The notes: a model not told the origin generated them from the letters alone. A stretch of 32,081 bases of DNA from Pseudomonadota bacterium (GCA_023426545.1 JAFAAN010000024.1:1-32081), one strand, 5' to 3'. Positions 1 through 7,950 are shown, counted from the first letter of the stretch. Program-made: numbers and translations.

Positions 1-2
1 CG

Positions 3-782
3 CTGGCGCTGTACCGGGCGCTGGACGCACGCGAGGCCATGGCGCGCTGCCTCGCCCGCCTGCGGCGGCCCCTGGAGGCCGCGGCGGTGTACCGCGAGCT
101 GGGCAACGCCCACGCGGAGCTGGAGGCCCTTCGCGCCGTGGCCCCGGGCCTCCCGGAGCGGCGGGAGGCGGTGCTGCGGATGAGCGCGCTGCTGGACGCG
201 CAGGGCGAGTCGTGGCGGGCGCTGGTGCTGCTCACCGACGTGCTGCAAGAGCCGGTGTTCCGGGAGGACGCCGCGCTCCAGGCGGAGCATGCGCGGCTGC
301 TCCGCCACCTGGGGCTGACCGAGGGGCCGGTGGGGGAGCCCGCGCACGCGCCGCCGCCGGACGGCTATGAATACCTCAAGGCCATTCCGCTCTTCGGCGA
401 GCTGTCCCTGGACGACATGAAGGACCTGTACCAGGTGGCGCGGCCGGTGCAGTTCGCGCGGGGCGCCACCGTGCTGGAGAAGGGCGCTCCCGGCTCGGGG
501 CTGCTGGTGCTGCTGGAGGGCACGGTGGACGTGCTCAGCGGGCCGGAGCCCGGGGCCCGGCTGCTCAACACGCTGGGGCCGGGGGCCTTCATCGGTGAAG
601 TCTCCCTCATCCTGGATGGGGACACGTCCGCGCACGTGCTCGCGCGCACCGACGTGCGCGCGCTGCGGGTGACGCGCGCGGACTTCCAGCACTACCTGGA
701 CACGCACGCGGCGGCGGCGCTGCGCATCCTCCGCCTCTTCACGGAGAAGCTCGCGCAGCGGGTGCGCGCGCTGAGCGCGTAG
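3..782 (+). CDS. TPR-like protein with C-terminal cyclic-nucleotide-binding fold (5' end outside window)
   Basis: The reading frame is open from the first complete codon, so the gene begins upstream; an internal ATG lies at 39. The N-terminal 100 or so visible residues are Ala/Leu/Arg-rich helical repeats resembling TPR units. From about position 370 onward there is a cyclic-nucleotide-monophosphate-binding (CNB/CAP) fold: an IPLFGELS-type start, a GATVLEKG strand-turn, and the phosphate-binding-cassette segment GAFIGEVSLILDG. The cassette keeps the Gly-Glu pair, but the Arg that contacts the cyclic phosphate in CAP aligns with Thr (codon 624-626). Ligand binding may therefore be lost or altered. 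Such proteins are usually cytoplasmic sensors or scaffolds. The partner and pathway are unknown. Confidence 0.8.
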   Translation: MALYRALDAREAMARCLARLRRPLEAAAVYRELGNAHAELEALRAVAPGLPERREAVLRMSALLDAQGESWRALVLLTDVLQEPVFREDAALQAEHARLLRHLGLTEGPVGEPAHAPPPDGYEYLKAIPLFGELSLDDMKDLYQVARPVQFARGATVLEKGAPGSGLLVLLEGTVDVLSGPEPGARLLNTLGPGAFIGEVSLILDGDTSAHVLARTDVRALRVTRADFQHYLDTHAAAALRILRLFTEKLAQRVRALSA

Positions 783-823
783 CCACCTTCGACGCGCCGC
801 CGCGCGGGCCGCTGGAAACACGA

Positions 824-853
824 CGCCCGGGCCTCCGTGGGGAGACCCGGGCG
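824..853 (-). terminator. Intrinsic terminator after the fadL-like gene
   Basis: CGCCCGGG (824-831) pairs perfectly with CCCGGGCG (846-853), with extra CTCC/GGAG pairing inside the loop. Read on the minus strand, the stem is followed by TCGTGTTTCC, a modest U-rich tail. It lies 28 bp past the stop of the minus-strand gene and between convergent genes, so it may serve both. Confidence 0.7.
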
Positions 854-880
854 CGGTGAGGTCCGGACGGTGCCGGGAGG

Positions 881-2074
881 CTACATGGAGTAGCCGAGCG
901 TCAGGCCGAACACCTGGGCCGTGCCGTTGTAGATGCCGGGCATGCCCGGCGCGGTGCTGTTCTTGTCGGACAGGTTGATGAACTGGTAGGCGGCGTCGAC
1001 GCGCAGCGCGCCGAAGCTGTAGCCCACGCCCGCCGACACGCCGAAGCGGTCCGCGTCCGGCAGGTCCGGCGTCAGCGTCTCATCCGGGCTGGGCGCCGGG
1101 TCCAGCAGCACGCCCGCGCGCACCTGCAGCGCGTCCGTGATGCCGTACTCACCGCCGAGGTGGAAGTTCCACGTCGAGCGCCAGTTCTTGGGCAGCGGGT
1201 TGTTGATGGCCGGGTTTTCCGGGAACTCGATGGCGAGCTCCGGGAAGCTGGACCAGCCCACCCAGTTGGCGTCGAAGGCAATCGTCAGGCGCTCCAGCGG
1301 CGTGAAGGCGATGCCCGCCACCACCGACTGCGGCAGGGTGACGTCACCCTGCACGGGGGTGTCCGGCAGGCGCCCCTGGAAGGCGGGCGGCACGTTCTGG
1401 AAGTCCGCGTCGCCCTTGAACGTCATGTCGATGGCGCTGCGGTACTGCACGCCCACCTTCAAGAGCTTGGGCAGCACGTCCGCCTGGACGCCGGCGTTGA
1501 AGCCGACGCCCCAGCCCGCGCCGCCCAGGTGCACCTGGCCCTCGCTGGTGACGAAGCCCAGCGCGCGCTTCAGCTCCAGCGTGCCGCGGGTGATGTCGAG
1601 GCCCACACCCACGCGGAAGCGCTCGTGGAGCTGGTACGCCACCGTCGGGTTGATGTTGTAGATGGACAGCGCCGACTCCTGGGCCCGGAAGCGGCCCACG
1701 AAGCCGTCTTCCCAGCGGCTGCTCGCGCCGAACGGCGTGTAGAAGCCCACGCCGACCGCCAGCGAGTCCGTGGGCTTGTACACGGCGAACACGTGCGGCG
1801 GCGGAGACAGCGTCGTCTTCTGCCCCTGGAGCGTGCCGTCCGTCGGCGTGAACTTCAGGCTGGGGAGGATGCCGGTGCCGCCAGCGGTGATGTCCAGCTT
1901 CTTCACGCCCAGGATGTTGGCCGCGTTGGAGTAGATGGCGGACGAGTCATCCAGCCACCCCGCCGCCGCGTTGGCCATGCCCGTGGAGCGGGCACTGTGC
2001 GTGTTCACCTGGAAGCCCGCGGCCTGGGAGGCCCCGGCGGCGAGCAACGTGATGAGGGAGAGTGTCTTCTTCAT
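881..2074 (-). CDS. OmpP1/FadL-family outer-membrane fatty-acid/hydrophobe channel
   Basis: This 397-residue protein is a 14-strand-barrel FadL-type transporter that admits long-chain fatty acids or other hydrophobic molecules across the outer membrane. It has a signal peptide (KK then a hydrophobic run, cleavage predicted after SQA at residue 18). The mature end AGFQVNTHSARSTGMANA is the plug-domain signature of the family. Further family marks are FYTPFGASSRWEDGFVGR, the INPTVAYQL strand, and alternating beta-strands to the end. The stop is 28 bp from a terminator. The gene starts 27 bp after the stop of a large lipoprotein lipase on the same strand, which implies co-transcription. That layout suggests it imports fatty acids released by that lipase. 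The ribosome-binding site is weak (GAGAG), so translational coupling is possible. Family call is firm; the substrate is inferred. Confidence 0.92.
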   Translation of the reverse strand: MKKTLSLITLLAAGASQAAGFQVNTHSARSTGMANAAAGWLDDSSAIYSNAANILGVKKLDITAGGTGILPSLKFTPTDGTLQGQKTTLSPPPHVFAVYKPTDSLAVGVGFYTPFGASSRWEDGFVGRFRAQESALSIYNINPTVAYQLHERFRVGVGLDITRGTLELKRALGFVTSEGQVHLGGAGWGVGFNAGVQADVLPKLLKVGVQYRSAIDMTFKGDADFQNVPPAFQGRLPDTPVQGDVTLPQSVVAGIAFTPLERLTIAFDANWVGWSSFPELAIEFPENPAINNPLPKNWRSTWNFHLGGEYGITDALQVRAGVLLDPAPSPDETLTPDLPDADRFGVSAGVGYSFGALRVDAAYQFINLSDKNSTAPGMPGIYNGTAQVFGLTLGYSM

Positions 2075-2101
2075 GTGCGTTCGTTCTCTCTCGGGATGCC
2101 G

Positions 2102-5098
2102 TTACGGGGTGGTCGCGGTGCCCGTCTTCAGGAACTGGATGACCTGGTCCTGGGCCGCGTGACGCACGGACTTGAGGAACAGGCTGGTCGCGGAGTTGGG
2201 GTCCAGCCGCGGGTCCACGATGCCGAAGAAGGCGTGGCGGACGTTCTCGGGGAGCTGCGAGGGGCCGGGCACCATGTACGACTGGACGGTGCGCGGCGTG
2301 GAGGCGTTGACGAGCGGGTGGTTGGCCGCGCTGATGAGCCCCTCGGTCACCGCGTTGGGGATGACCATGTCGCCCTCGATGTACTGGATGAAGGCCTTGC
2401 GGTTGGCGGGCGCCGACGGCGCGTTCTCCAGGTAGCGGCCGTAGTTGCGCGGCGAGGCCGGGTCCAGGATGGTGCGCGCCAGGGTGATGAACTCGTAGAA
2501 CTCGGGCGTGCCCGGCGTGCGGCCGATGGCCGCCAGGGTGCCGAAGAAGCCCTCGCGGTACTTCACGAAGGTCTCGTCGGTGGCCGTCAGCAGGATGTCC
2601 ACCAGGTCGCCGCCCGGGGCGTTGAGCGCGGTGAGGCCCATGGCACGTGACACGGAGGCGGACAGCGCGCCCTGGATACCGCCCAGGCTCTGGCCCACGT
2701 AGCTGAGCTGGGCGCTGTCGAGGGGGCTGACGCCCTCCTCGGCCAGGAGGCCGTTGAGGGTGTCGGTGCGGAGCGCGCGCACGAGCTGCGCGAAGTCCAC
2801 CACGTGGTGGCGGAAGTTGTCGCGGGTGGCGAACAGGTTGACCAGGTTGAGGAAGCCGTTGCCGGAGGCGTACGGAGGCTGGTTGGCGCCAGGACGCGCG
2901 AAGTCGCCGCCCTCGCACTGACCGTCGGTGCTGCCCATCGGCGCCACGCAGCGGCCCAGGCCCTGGGTCGCGCAGACGAGGTCGCCGTGCGCCGGTGCCG
3001 CGGGGTCCACGCTGCAGGCCGGCTGGTTGTCCGACACGCAGCGGCCGAAGGTGGGGCTGCCCGGCGTCACGTCGCAGGTGGCGCTGCCGTCGCAGGCCGC
3101 GTCCGGCGTGTTGGCGTAGAACTCGGGGGTGCCGTCGCGGTCCTCGTCGATGAAGATGGGGGAGGCCTGGCTGACGCCCGCGCAGCTGGCGCGCTCGCCA
3201 TGGAACACGGTGTCGATGGCCGCCACGGCGTAGCCCGCCGCGTTGAACTTGTTGGCCATCGTCACGATGTTGGTGCGGTTGCCCGTCAGGCCGTGTCCGA
3301 AGACGACCACGGGGTAGCCCTCCTCGGACGTCGGGGCGTCGGCGGGCGTGAAGAGCATGAACGGGACGCGGTCGATGCGCGGCGCGGCGCGGTTGAGCGT
3401 GCCCTGCGCGTCATCCAGGAGGAAGGGCGAGTGGTACGCGCCGATGAAGACGCGGCCCACCGCGTCGTTGTCCAGCGTCAGGTCCTCCATCGTGGCCTTG
3501 ATGGTCGCCGTCTGGTCCACCAGGTAGACCGGGTCGGCCGGCACCTGCGTGGGCGCCAGGTTCAGCAGCTCCAGGACGGAGCGCGTGCTCTGCGTGGTGA
3601 AGGCCCAGGCCAGGTTGATGTCCTTGCGCGCGATGCCACCGGCCTCCAGCGCGTCGAACAGCGGCTTCATGCCCTTGCGCGCCGGCTCCAGCTGGGCGGC
3701 GAGGGCATCCGGCACGGCGGCGAGCTGGCTCTTGCCCTGGTCATCCACCAGCGGGCTGGCCATGCGCAGCAGGGCCTGGGCGGCGGTGGGGGCCACGGTG
3801 CGGCCGTTCTCGTCCTTCATGCCGCGCAGCATGACCACGGCGTACTGGGTGCTCTCGTCCAGCGGCACCTCGGGGACAATCTGGAGCTGCTGCGGCGAGT
3901 TCGGCGCGGGGCTCACGCCCTCCGCGACGGGCTCGCAGTTGAAGCACGCCTTCACCCGGGGCTCGGTGCCCGAGTCCTGGTTGGTGAGCTTGACGAAGCG
4001 CAGCGTCGTCTTCTGGTCATCCGGCGTGCCCTCCGCGTCGGGCTGGAAGCCGACCTTCAGGCGCACCGTGACGTCGTGCAGCTTGGAGCCCGGCTCGAGC
4101 GGGCCGTGCGTGGGGCTGTTCTCCGACACGATGGGCGCGGTGGTGGACCAGCCGTCCAGGGTGTTGAGGCCCGCGATGAGGCTCTGCGCGGGGCCCGGCT
4201 CGGAGGGGACCGGCAGGTTCAGGTGCGCCGGGGTCGTCCCGTTGGCCGGCACGCGCAGCAGGTCGTTGGGGAAGGGGATGACGCTGGCGCCCGGGTCGAA
4301 GGTGGCCTCCGGGTGGTCCATGATGGTGAAGGTCCACAGGAGGACGATGTCCTCGCGCTTCACGCTGAACTGCTCGGAGATCTCCTTGATGATGGGGGCG
4401 TAGCCGCGGCGCAGCTGCTCCAGGCGCAGGGCGCTGGCCGTCTGGTCCGCCAGGCGCGCGGCGGGCTCCGTCTCCGTGGAGGGGATGAGCTCGGTGGCCG
4501 TCTGGCAGTCCGGCGCCTCCAGGTCATCGCAGGTGACCAGGGGCTCGGTGGAGCTGGCGAAGGCCCACGTGGCGGACGGGATGACCGGCTTGCCGGCCGT
4601 CGTCTTCACGCCGTTGTTGCCGCCGATGATGGCCACCGCGTAGCGGCCGCCCTTGGGCCAGCCACCGGGGAGCGGCGGGGTGATGGTGATGAGGTGGGTT
4701 TCGGGGTTGTAGACGATGGAGCTGGGCGTCGCCGGCTTCGCCAGCGGCGTCCCCGCGTACACGTCGATGAGCTTGACCGTGTCCGCGTTGACCGTCTCCG
4801 GGTTCAGGTTCCGGATGAGGGTCGTCGCGCTGACGGTGATGGGGAAGCCGTTGAGCGAGTTCACGTAGTCACGCGTGAACTCCTGCTCCGCCGCCGAGGC
4901 CTGAGGGTTGATGGGCGCGTTGACCCGCCCGTTGACGATGGCGAGGTCGTTGGGCGACGGAACGACGGGCGGCGAGCCGGTCGGGTCGAACTCCGCCACG
5001 ACGGAGTCTTCGGGGCTTCGCGGTGGATCCTGGGCGATGTCGGGTGCACAGGCCGAGGCGCCCAGGGCGAACGCCCCGAGGAACAACACCTTTCTCAT
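2102..5098 (-). CDS. VolA-like surface lipoprotein lipase/lysophospholipase (998 aa)
   Basis: The start at 5098 is chosen because it has a strong GGAGG ribosome-binding site about 11 bases upstream and opens a lipoprotein signal peptide (MRKVLFLGAFALGASAC, lipidated Cys17, Ala at +2). An in-frame opening further upstream is antisense to the next gene and is not used. Two modules begin with FDP (Phe37 and Phe267), each with a PNDL motif; the second (IPFPNDLL...LNLPVP) matches the N-terminal domain of Pla-1/VolA-type bacterial lipases. The C-terminal half is an alpha/beta-hydrolase with the oxyanion region GHGLTGNRTN (His602) and nucleophile elbow GQSLGG (Ser804). Between them sits an insert (639-728) with eight cysteines and an acidic DEDRDG loop that could bind calcium. 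In Vibrio cholerae, VolA cleaves lysophosphatidylcholine and is encoded with FadL, the same pairing as here. The exact substrate is not shown. Confidence 0.85.
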   Translation of the reverse strand: MRKVLFLGAFALGASACAPDIAQDPPRSPEDSVVAEFDPTGSPPVVPSPNDLAIVNGRVNAPINPQASAAEQEFTRDYVNSLNGFPITVSATTLIRNLNPETVNADTVKLIDVYAGTPLAKPATPSSIVYNPETHLITITPPLPGGWPKGGRYAVAIIGGNNGVKTTAGKPVIPSATWAFASSTEPLVTCDDLEAPDCQTATELIPSTETEPAARLADQTASALRLEQLRRGYAPIIKEISEQFSVKREDIVLLWTFTIMDHPEATFDPGASVIPFPNDLLRVPANGTTPAHLNLPVPSEPGPAQSLIAGLNTLDGWSTTAPIVSENSPTHGPLEPGSKLHDVTVRLKVGFQPDAEGTPDDQKTTLRFVKLTNQDSGTEPRVKACFNCEPVAEGVSPAPNSPQQLQIVPEVPLDESTQYAVVMLRGMKDENGRTVAPTAAQALLRMASPLVDDQGKSQLAAVPDALAAQLEPARKGMKPLFDALEAGGIARKDINLAWAFTTQSTRSVLELLNLAPTQVPADPVYLVDQTATIKATMEDLTLDNDAVGRVFIGAYHSPFLLDDAQGTLNRAAPRIDRVPFMLFTPADAPTSEEGYPVVVFGHGLTGNRTNIVTMANKFNAAGYAVAAIDTVFHGERASCAGVSQASPIFIDEDRDGTPEFYANTPDAACDGSATCDVTPGSPTFGRCVSDNQPACSVDPAAPAHGDLVCATQGLGRCVAPMGSTDGQCEGGDFARPGANQPPYASGNGFLNLVNLFATRDNFRHHVVDFAQLVRALRTDTLNGLLAEEGVSPLDSAQLSYVGQSLGGIQGALSASVSRAMGLTALNAPGGDLVDILLTATDETFVKYREGFFGTLAAIGRTPGTPEFYEFITLARTILDPASPRNYGRYLENAPSAPANRKAFIQYIEGDMVIPNAVTEGLISAANHPLVNASTPRTVQSYMVPGPSQLPENVRHAFFGIVDPRLDPNSATSLFLKSVRHAAQDQVIQFLKTGTATTP

Positions 5099-5234
5099 GG
5101 GTACAACCCCCTCCAAGTCCTGGGTTGGGATGACTGGACTGGAAACGTCCATGGCGTACCACGTCCCTGGGTTGGCAGGAAGGCGCGGGACTTGACGCGT
5201 CGTGTCAGTCGTGCATTCGCGTGCAGGAGGCTGC

Positions 5235-5311
5235 GACCGTCTGTCTTTGACACGGTGCGCAGCGGAGGCCTGGTGTGTTCGGCATTGACGGTCTGTCTTT
5301 GACACGCTGCG
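5235..5311. repeat. Two 25 bp direct repeats (23/25 identical) in a divergent promoter region
   Basis: Copies lie at 5235-5259 and 5287-5311, starting 52 bp apart, about five helical turns. They share a 15 bp identical centre, GTCTGTCTTTGACAC. Its core TGTC-TTT-GACA is a small palindrome and includes a consensus -35-like TTGACA. The region separates the lipase (minus strand) from a small exported protein (plus strand), so the repeats are candidate operator or promoter elements. I see no convincing -10 at 17 bp from either copy. A second direct repeat, CCTGGGTTGG, occurs at 5119-5128 and 5166-5175. Confidence 0.6.
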
Positions 5312-5342
5312 TGGTGGACCCTGCCCGGTTACGCTGCCGCGC

Positions 5343-5867
5343 ATGAACCGACTCTTGGGTGTGCTGGTGGCAACAGTGGCGATGGTGGCGCAGGCGGAGG
5401 ACGCGGGCGGGCTGACGTGGACGGCGCCGGCGGAGTGGGCGGTGCAGGGGCCCCGGCCGATGCGCGCGGCGACGTACAGGATTCCCGCGGTGAAGGGGGA
5501 CACGGAGGGCGCCGAGCTGGCCGTCTTCTACTTCGGCCAGGGCCAGGGCGGCGCCGTGGACGCCAACGTCAAGCGCTGGGTGGGGCAGTTCCAGACGGCG
5601 GACGGCAAGCCCCTCACGAAGGAGGCGAAGACGAAGACGGAGAAGGTCAACGGTATGCCGCTGACCACGGTGGACGCGAAGGGGACGTACACGGGCGGCG
5701 GGCCGATGATGGGCCCCTCCACGCCCAAGCCCGGCTACCGGCTGCTAGGCGCCATCGTCGAGGGCTCCCAGGGCGCCGTCTTCTTCAAGCTGACGGGCCC
5801 GGAGAAGACGGTGGCCGCTTCGGAGAAGCCCTTCCGCAAGCTGCTGGAGTCGGTGAAGCCGCAGTAG
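5343..5867 (+). CDS. Small exported protein of unknown function
   Basis: The 174-residue product begins with a signal peptide (MNRLLGVLVATVAMVAQAEDA, cleavage likely after AQA). The mature part has the pattern of a compact alpha/beta secreted domain: LTWTAPAEW near the start, a central AELAVFYFGQGQGG strand-turn, and a C-terminal helix with PFRKLLESVK. No catalytic motif, extra cysteine or membrane segment is visible. No ribosome-binding site precedes the ATG at 5343, so it may be leaderless or poorly translated. It diverges from the lipase operon across a repeat-bearing gap and converges on the OmpA-type gene. I do not recognise a function. Confidence 0.75.
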   Translation: MNRLLGVLVATVAMVAQAEDAGGLTWTAPAEWAVQGPRPMRAATYRIPAVKGDTEGAELAVFYFGQGQGGAVDANVKRWVGQFQTADGKPLTKEAKTKTEKVNGMPLTTVDAKGTYTGGGPMMGPSTPKPGYRLLGAIVEGSQGAVFFKLTGPEKTVAASEKPFRKLLESVKPQ

Positions 5868-5881
5868 CCCGCGGGGCTACT
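5863..5881. terminator. Hairpin formed by two convergent stop codons
   Basis: AGTAGCCC (5863-5870) pairs perfectly with GGGCTACT (5874-5881) around a GCG loop. The left arm contains the TAG stop of the plus-strand gene. The right arm contains CTA, the stop of the minus-strand gene. There is no strong U-tract on either side, so it is a possible bidirectional terminator. Confidence 0.5.
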
Positions 5882-6764
5882 TCGTGCCGCTCGCGGGCTT
5901 CGCCCGGCCCTTGGTCGTGGTGCCGCCCGCGAGCGCGCGCTCCACCTTCGCCGCCGGCGTGCGCTTGGAGGGCAGGTCCGGCGTGAGCAGCACCTCGATG
6001 CGCCGGTTGCGCGCGCGGCCCTGCGGGGTGGCGTTGCTGGACACCGGCCGCATCTGGCCGTAGCCCGCCGCCACCAGGCGCCGCGCCGGCACGCCGCCGG
6101 TCTCTTCCAGGAAGCGCACCACGTTCACCGCGCGCGCCACCGACAGCTCCCAGTTGCTGGGGAAGGTGGCCTGCAGCTTCTGCGACGGCGGCGCGTCGTC
6201 CGTGTGGCCCGACACCTGGATGGACTTGTCCTCCACCTTCGCCAGCACGCTGCCCAGCCGCGTCAGCACCTCCTGGCCGCGCGGGCTGATGCTCGCGTCA
6301 CCGGAGTCGAAGAGCACCTTGTCCACCAGGTCCACCTGGATGCGGCCCTCGGCCTGGGACAGGCGGATGGCGCCCTCGGCGATCTCCGCCTTCATCTTGT
6401 CCTCCAGGTCCTCGTAGGTGGCCTTCAGCTTGGCCAGCTCCGCCTCCTGCTCCTGCACCGTCTGGCTGAGCTGCGCCTTCTCCGAGCTGAGCTGCTCCTT
6501 CTCCGTGGCCAGCTGGGCGCGCTCGGCCTCCAGCGCCGCCAGCTTCTGCTCGAGCTGGAGCCGCGCGGCCTCCGCGTCCCGCGCGCGCGTGGAGGATTCC
6601 ATGGCCGCCTGGCGGGACTGCTCCGCCAGCGCATCGGCCTTGGTCGTGCCACGGTGCGCGAGGAACAGCACGCCGGCCGACATCAGCGCCACCAGCGCCG
6701 TCACCAGCCAGGGCACCCAGGGCCGTCCGTGCTGGGCCTGGCTGTGCTGCGTGGACTCCGTCAT
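5877..6764 (-). CDS. MotB/OmpA-type membrane-anchored coiled-coil protein
   Basis: The start at 6764 is preferred because GGAGG sits 7 bases upstream; the longer frame back to 7058 lacks such a site. The 295-residue product has a short cytoplasmic tail, one membrane segment (about residues 17-36, WVPWLVTALVALMSAGVLFL), a long coiled coil (about 45-125, rich in Glu/Lys/Gln/Ala), and an OmpA-like peptidoglycan-binding domain (about 140-265). That domain has the motifs SGHTDDAP, NWELSVARAVNVVRFL and RARNRRIEVLL. A basic Lys/Arg-rich tail follows. The layout is that of MotB-like or cell-wall-tethering proteins facing the periplasm. No MotA-like partner lies nearby, so a flagellar-type stator role is not indicated; envelope anchoring is more likely. 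Confidence 0.88.
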   Translation of the reverse strand: MTESTQHSQAQHGRPWVPWLVTALVALMSAGVLFLAHRGTTKADALAEQSRQAAMESSTRARDAEAARLQLEQKLAALEAERAQLATEKEQLSSEKAQLSQTVQEQEAELAKLKATYEDLEDKMKAEIAEGAIRLSQAEGRIQVDLVDKVLFDSGDASISPRGQEVLTRLGSVLAKVEDKSIQVSGHTDDAPPSQKLQATFPSNWELSVARAVNVVRFLEETGGVPARRLVAAGYGQMRPVSSNATPQGRARNRRIEVLLTPDLPSKRTPAAKVERALAGGTTTKGRAKPASGTK

Positions 6765-7263
6765 GTCGCGACCTCCGAGGGGGACTTCAGGGGGAACGCG
6801 CGCCACCGTAGCGAGACGGGCTGGGTGTGCTTCAAGGCGCTCCGGTGTGCGCAGGTGTCTGGCGGTGCAAGGTTGCAGCAGTGTCAGAAGGAGGCCGTGC
6901 GCTCCGCACACCGCGTCGCCGGGGCCCGGCCTGGGAGCGGAATGCGCGTCACCGGCGCTGCGCTGCGCGGCGCGGATGGACGGGTTGCGCGGGACGTGGG
7001 TGGACCCCAGGCGCGCGGTGCCTCGCTGGGGTCCACCCTCCCGCTTGGGGAGTGCCACGACCGGGCATCGCGCTTCGGGTGACGGCTGATGGACGGAGCG
7101 CCCGGCTGGATGCTCCTCCAGCGAACACCCGTCCGGAGTGACTGGCGGCTGGCTGACGGCTGGAACCCGGGGGTGGGCTGCAATCCCACGCGGACGCCAC
7201 AGCCTTTGGGCAAAGGCCCCCGGGCCTGCTGGCGTTCATTCATGGGGGCGGAGGAGGCGTGGC
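6765..7263. other. 499 bp gap without a gene, rich in inverted repeats
   Basis: No credible coding frame is present. The region holds the upstream side of both the OmpA-type gene (minus) and the MobA-like gene (plus). Four hairpins can be read: a 13 bp perfect stem at 6998-7038, a small TCCC/GGGA stem at about 7039-7051, GTGGG/CCCAC at 7173-7189, and GCCTTT/AAAGGC at 7202-7217. The last two lie within 100 bp of the MobA-like start and would be in its 5' leader if transcription starts further upstream. Confidence 0.55.
6998..7038. repeat. Perfect 13 bp inverted repeat
   Basis: GGGTGGACCCCAG (6998-7010) and CTGGGGTCCACCC (7026-7038) are exact reverse complements around a 15-base loop. No U-rich tract follows on either strand, so a simple terminator is not favoured. 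An operator, structured RNA or dispersed palindromic element is possible. Confidence 0.6.
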
Positions 7264-7950
7264 ATGAAGGCAGTGGCGATCATCCTCGCTGCGGGTGAGG
7301 CCCGGCGGATGGCCCACCCCAAGGCGCTTATCGAGCACGAGGGAGGCAAGAGCTTCCTCCAGTCCCTGGCATCCACCTTTGGCAAGGCGGGGGCCATGGT
7401 GCTTGGCGTGGTGGGGAAGGACTCCGAGGCCGTGCGCGAGCAGCACCCGGGGCTGGACCTGGTGGAGTCGGAGCGGTGGCAGGAAGGGCCGCTGCTGTCG
7501 GTGAAGGCGGGGCTCGACGCCGCGCTGGAGTCGGAGGCGGACGTGGTGCTGCTGCACCCGGTGGACATGCCGGCGCTGCGGGCGTCCACGCTCAAGTCGC
7601 TCCTGAAGATGGCGGGCGACTCGGACGAGCTGCTCCGGCCCGAGTTCGAGGGCGCGCCGGGCTGGCCGCTGGTGCTCTCCCGGAGCGCGGCGGAGCGGCT
7701 GCGCGCCGCGGAGGGCCAGCAGCTGGAGCCCGCGCTGGCGGCGATGAAGGTGCGCCGCGTGCCGGTGAAGGACCCGGGCGTGGTGGTGAACATCAACACG
7801 CCGGAGACGTACGAGCGCCTCTTTGGCATGCAGCCCCGGCTGGCGCCTCCACCCAAGCGGCGCGGCAAGCGCGGCGCGGGCCCGGCGACCTCCAACGTGG
7901 CGGACCTGGGAGGTGGCTCGGCCCCCATGGCGGCGGCGTCCGACGAGTAA
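7264..7950 (+). CDS. MobA/MocA-like nucleotidyltransferase
   Basis: The start at 7264 is supported by a GGAGGAGG site upstream; the extension to 7138 crosses hairpins and is not favoured. The 228-residue product has the NTP-transferase signature at its N-terminus: IILAAGEARRMAHPKALIEHEG, i.e. LAAG, then RM, then PKAL, with the lysine that contacts phosphate. A metal-binding-type VDMPALR segment lies near residue 102. This is the family of MobA (GMP transfer to molybdopterin) and MocA (CMP transfer), and of sugar-phosphate nucleotidyltransferases. The last 35 residues are a basic then Gly/Ala-rich, probably disordered tail (PPPKRRGKRGAG). No molybdoenzyme gene is nearby, so the acceptor is unknown. 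Confidence 0.85.
   Translation: MKAVAIILAAGEARRMAHPKALIEHEGGKSFLQSLASTFGKAGAMVLGVVGKDSEAVREQHPGLDLVESERWQEGPLLSVKAGLDAALESEADVVLLHPVDMPALRASTLKSLLKMAGDSDELLRPEFEGAPGWPLVLSRSAAERLRAAEGQQLEPALAAMKVRRVPVKDPGVVVNINTPETYERLFGMQPRLAPPPKRRGKRGAGPATSNVADLGGGSAPMAAASDE

Noticed and set aside
2804..5302. Very long open frame (over 800 codons) on the plus strand opposite the lipase
   Set aside because: The minus strand has a lipoprotein signal peptide, strong ribosome-binding site and hydrolase motifs. The plus-strand reading is Arg/Gly/Val/His low complexity, typical of antisense to GC-rich coding DNA.
5299..5327. TTGACA in the repeat as a promoter for the small exported gene
   Set aside because: At 17 bp spacing the -10 position reads TGCCCG, far from consensus. 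The motif is better treated as part of a repeated operator-like element.
5099..5503. N-terminal extension of the lipase frame by 135 codons
   Set aside because: It overlaps the start of the divergent small exported gene, lacks a signal peptide and ignores the strong ribosome-binding site and lipobox at 5098.
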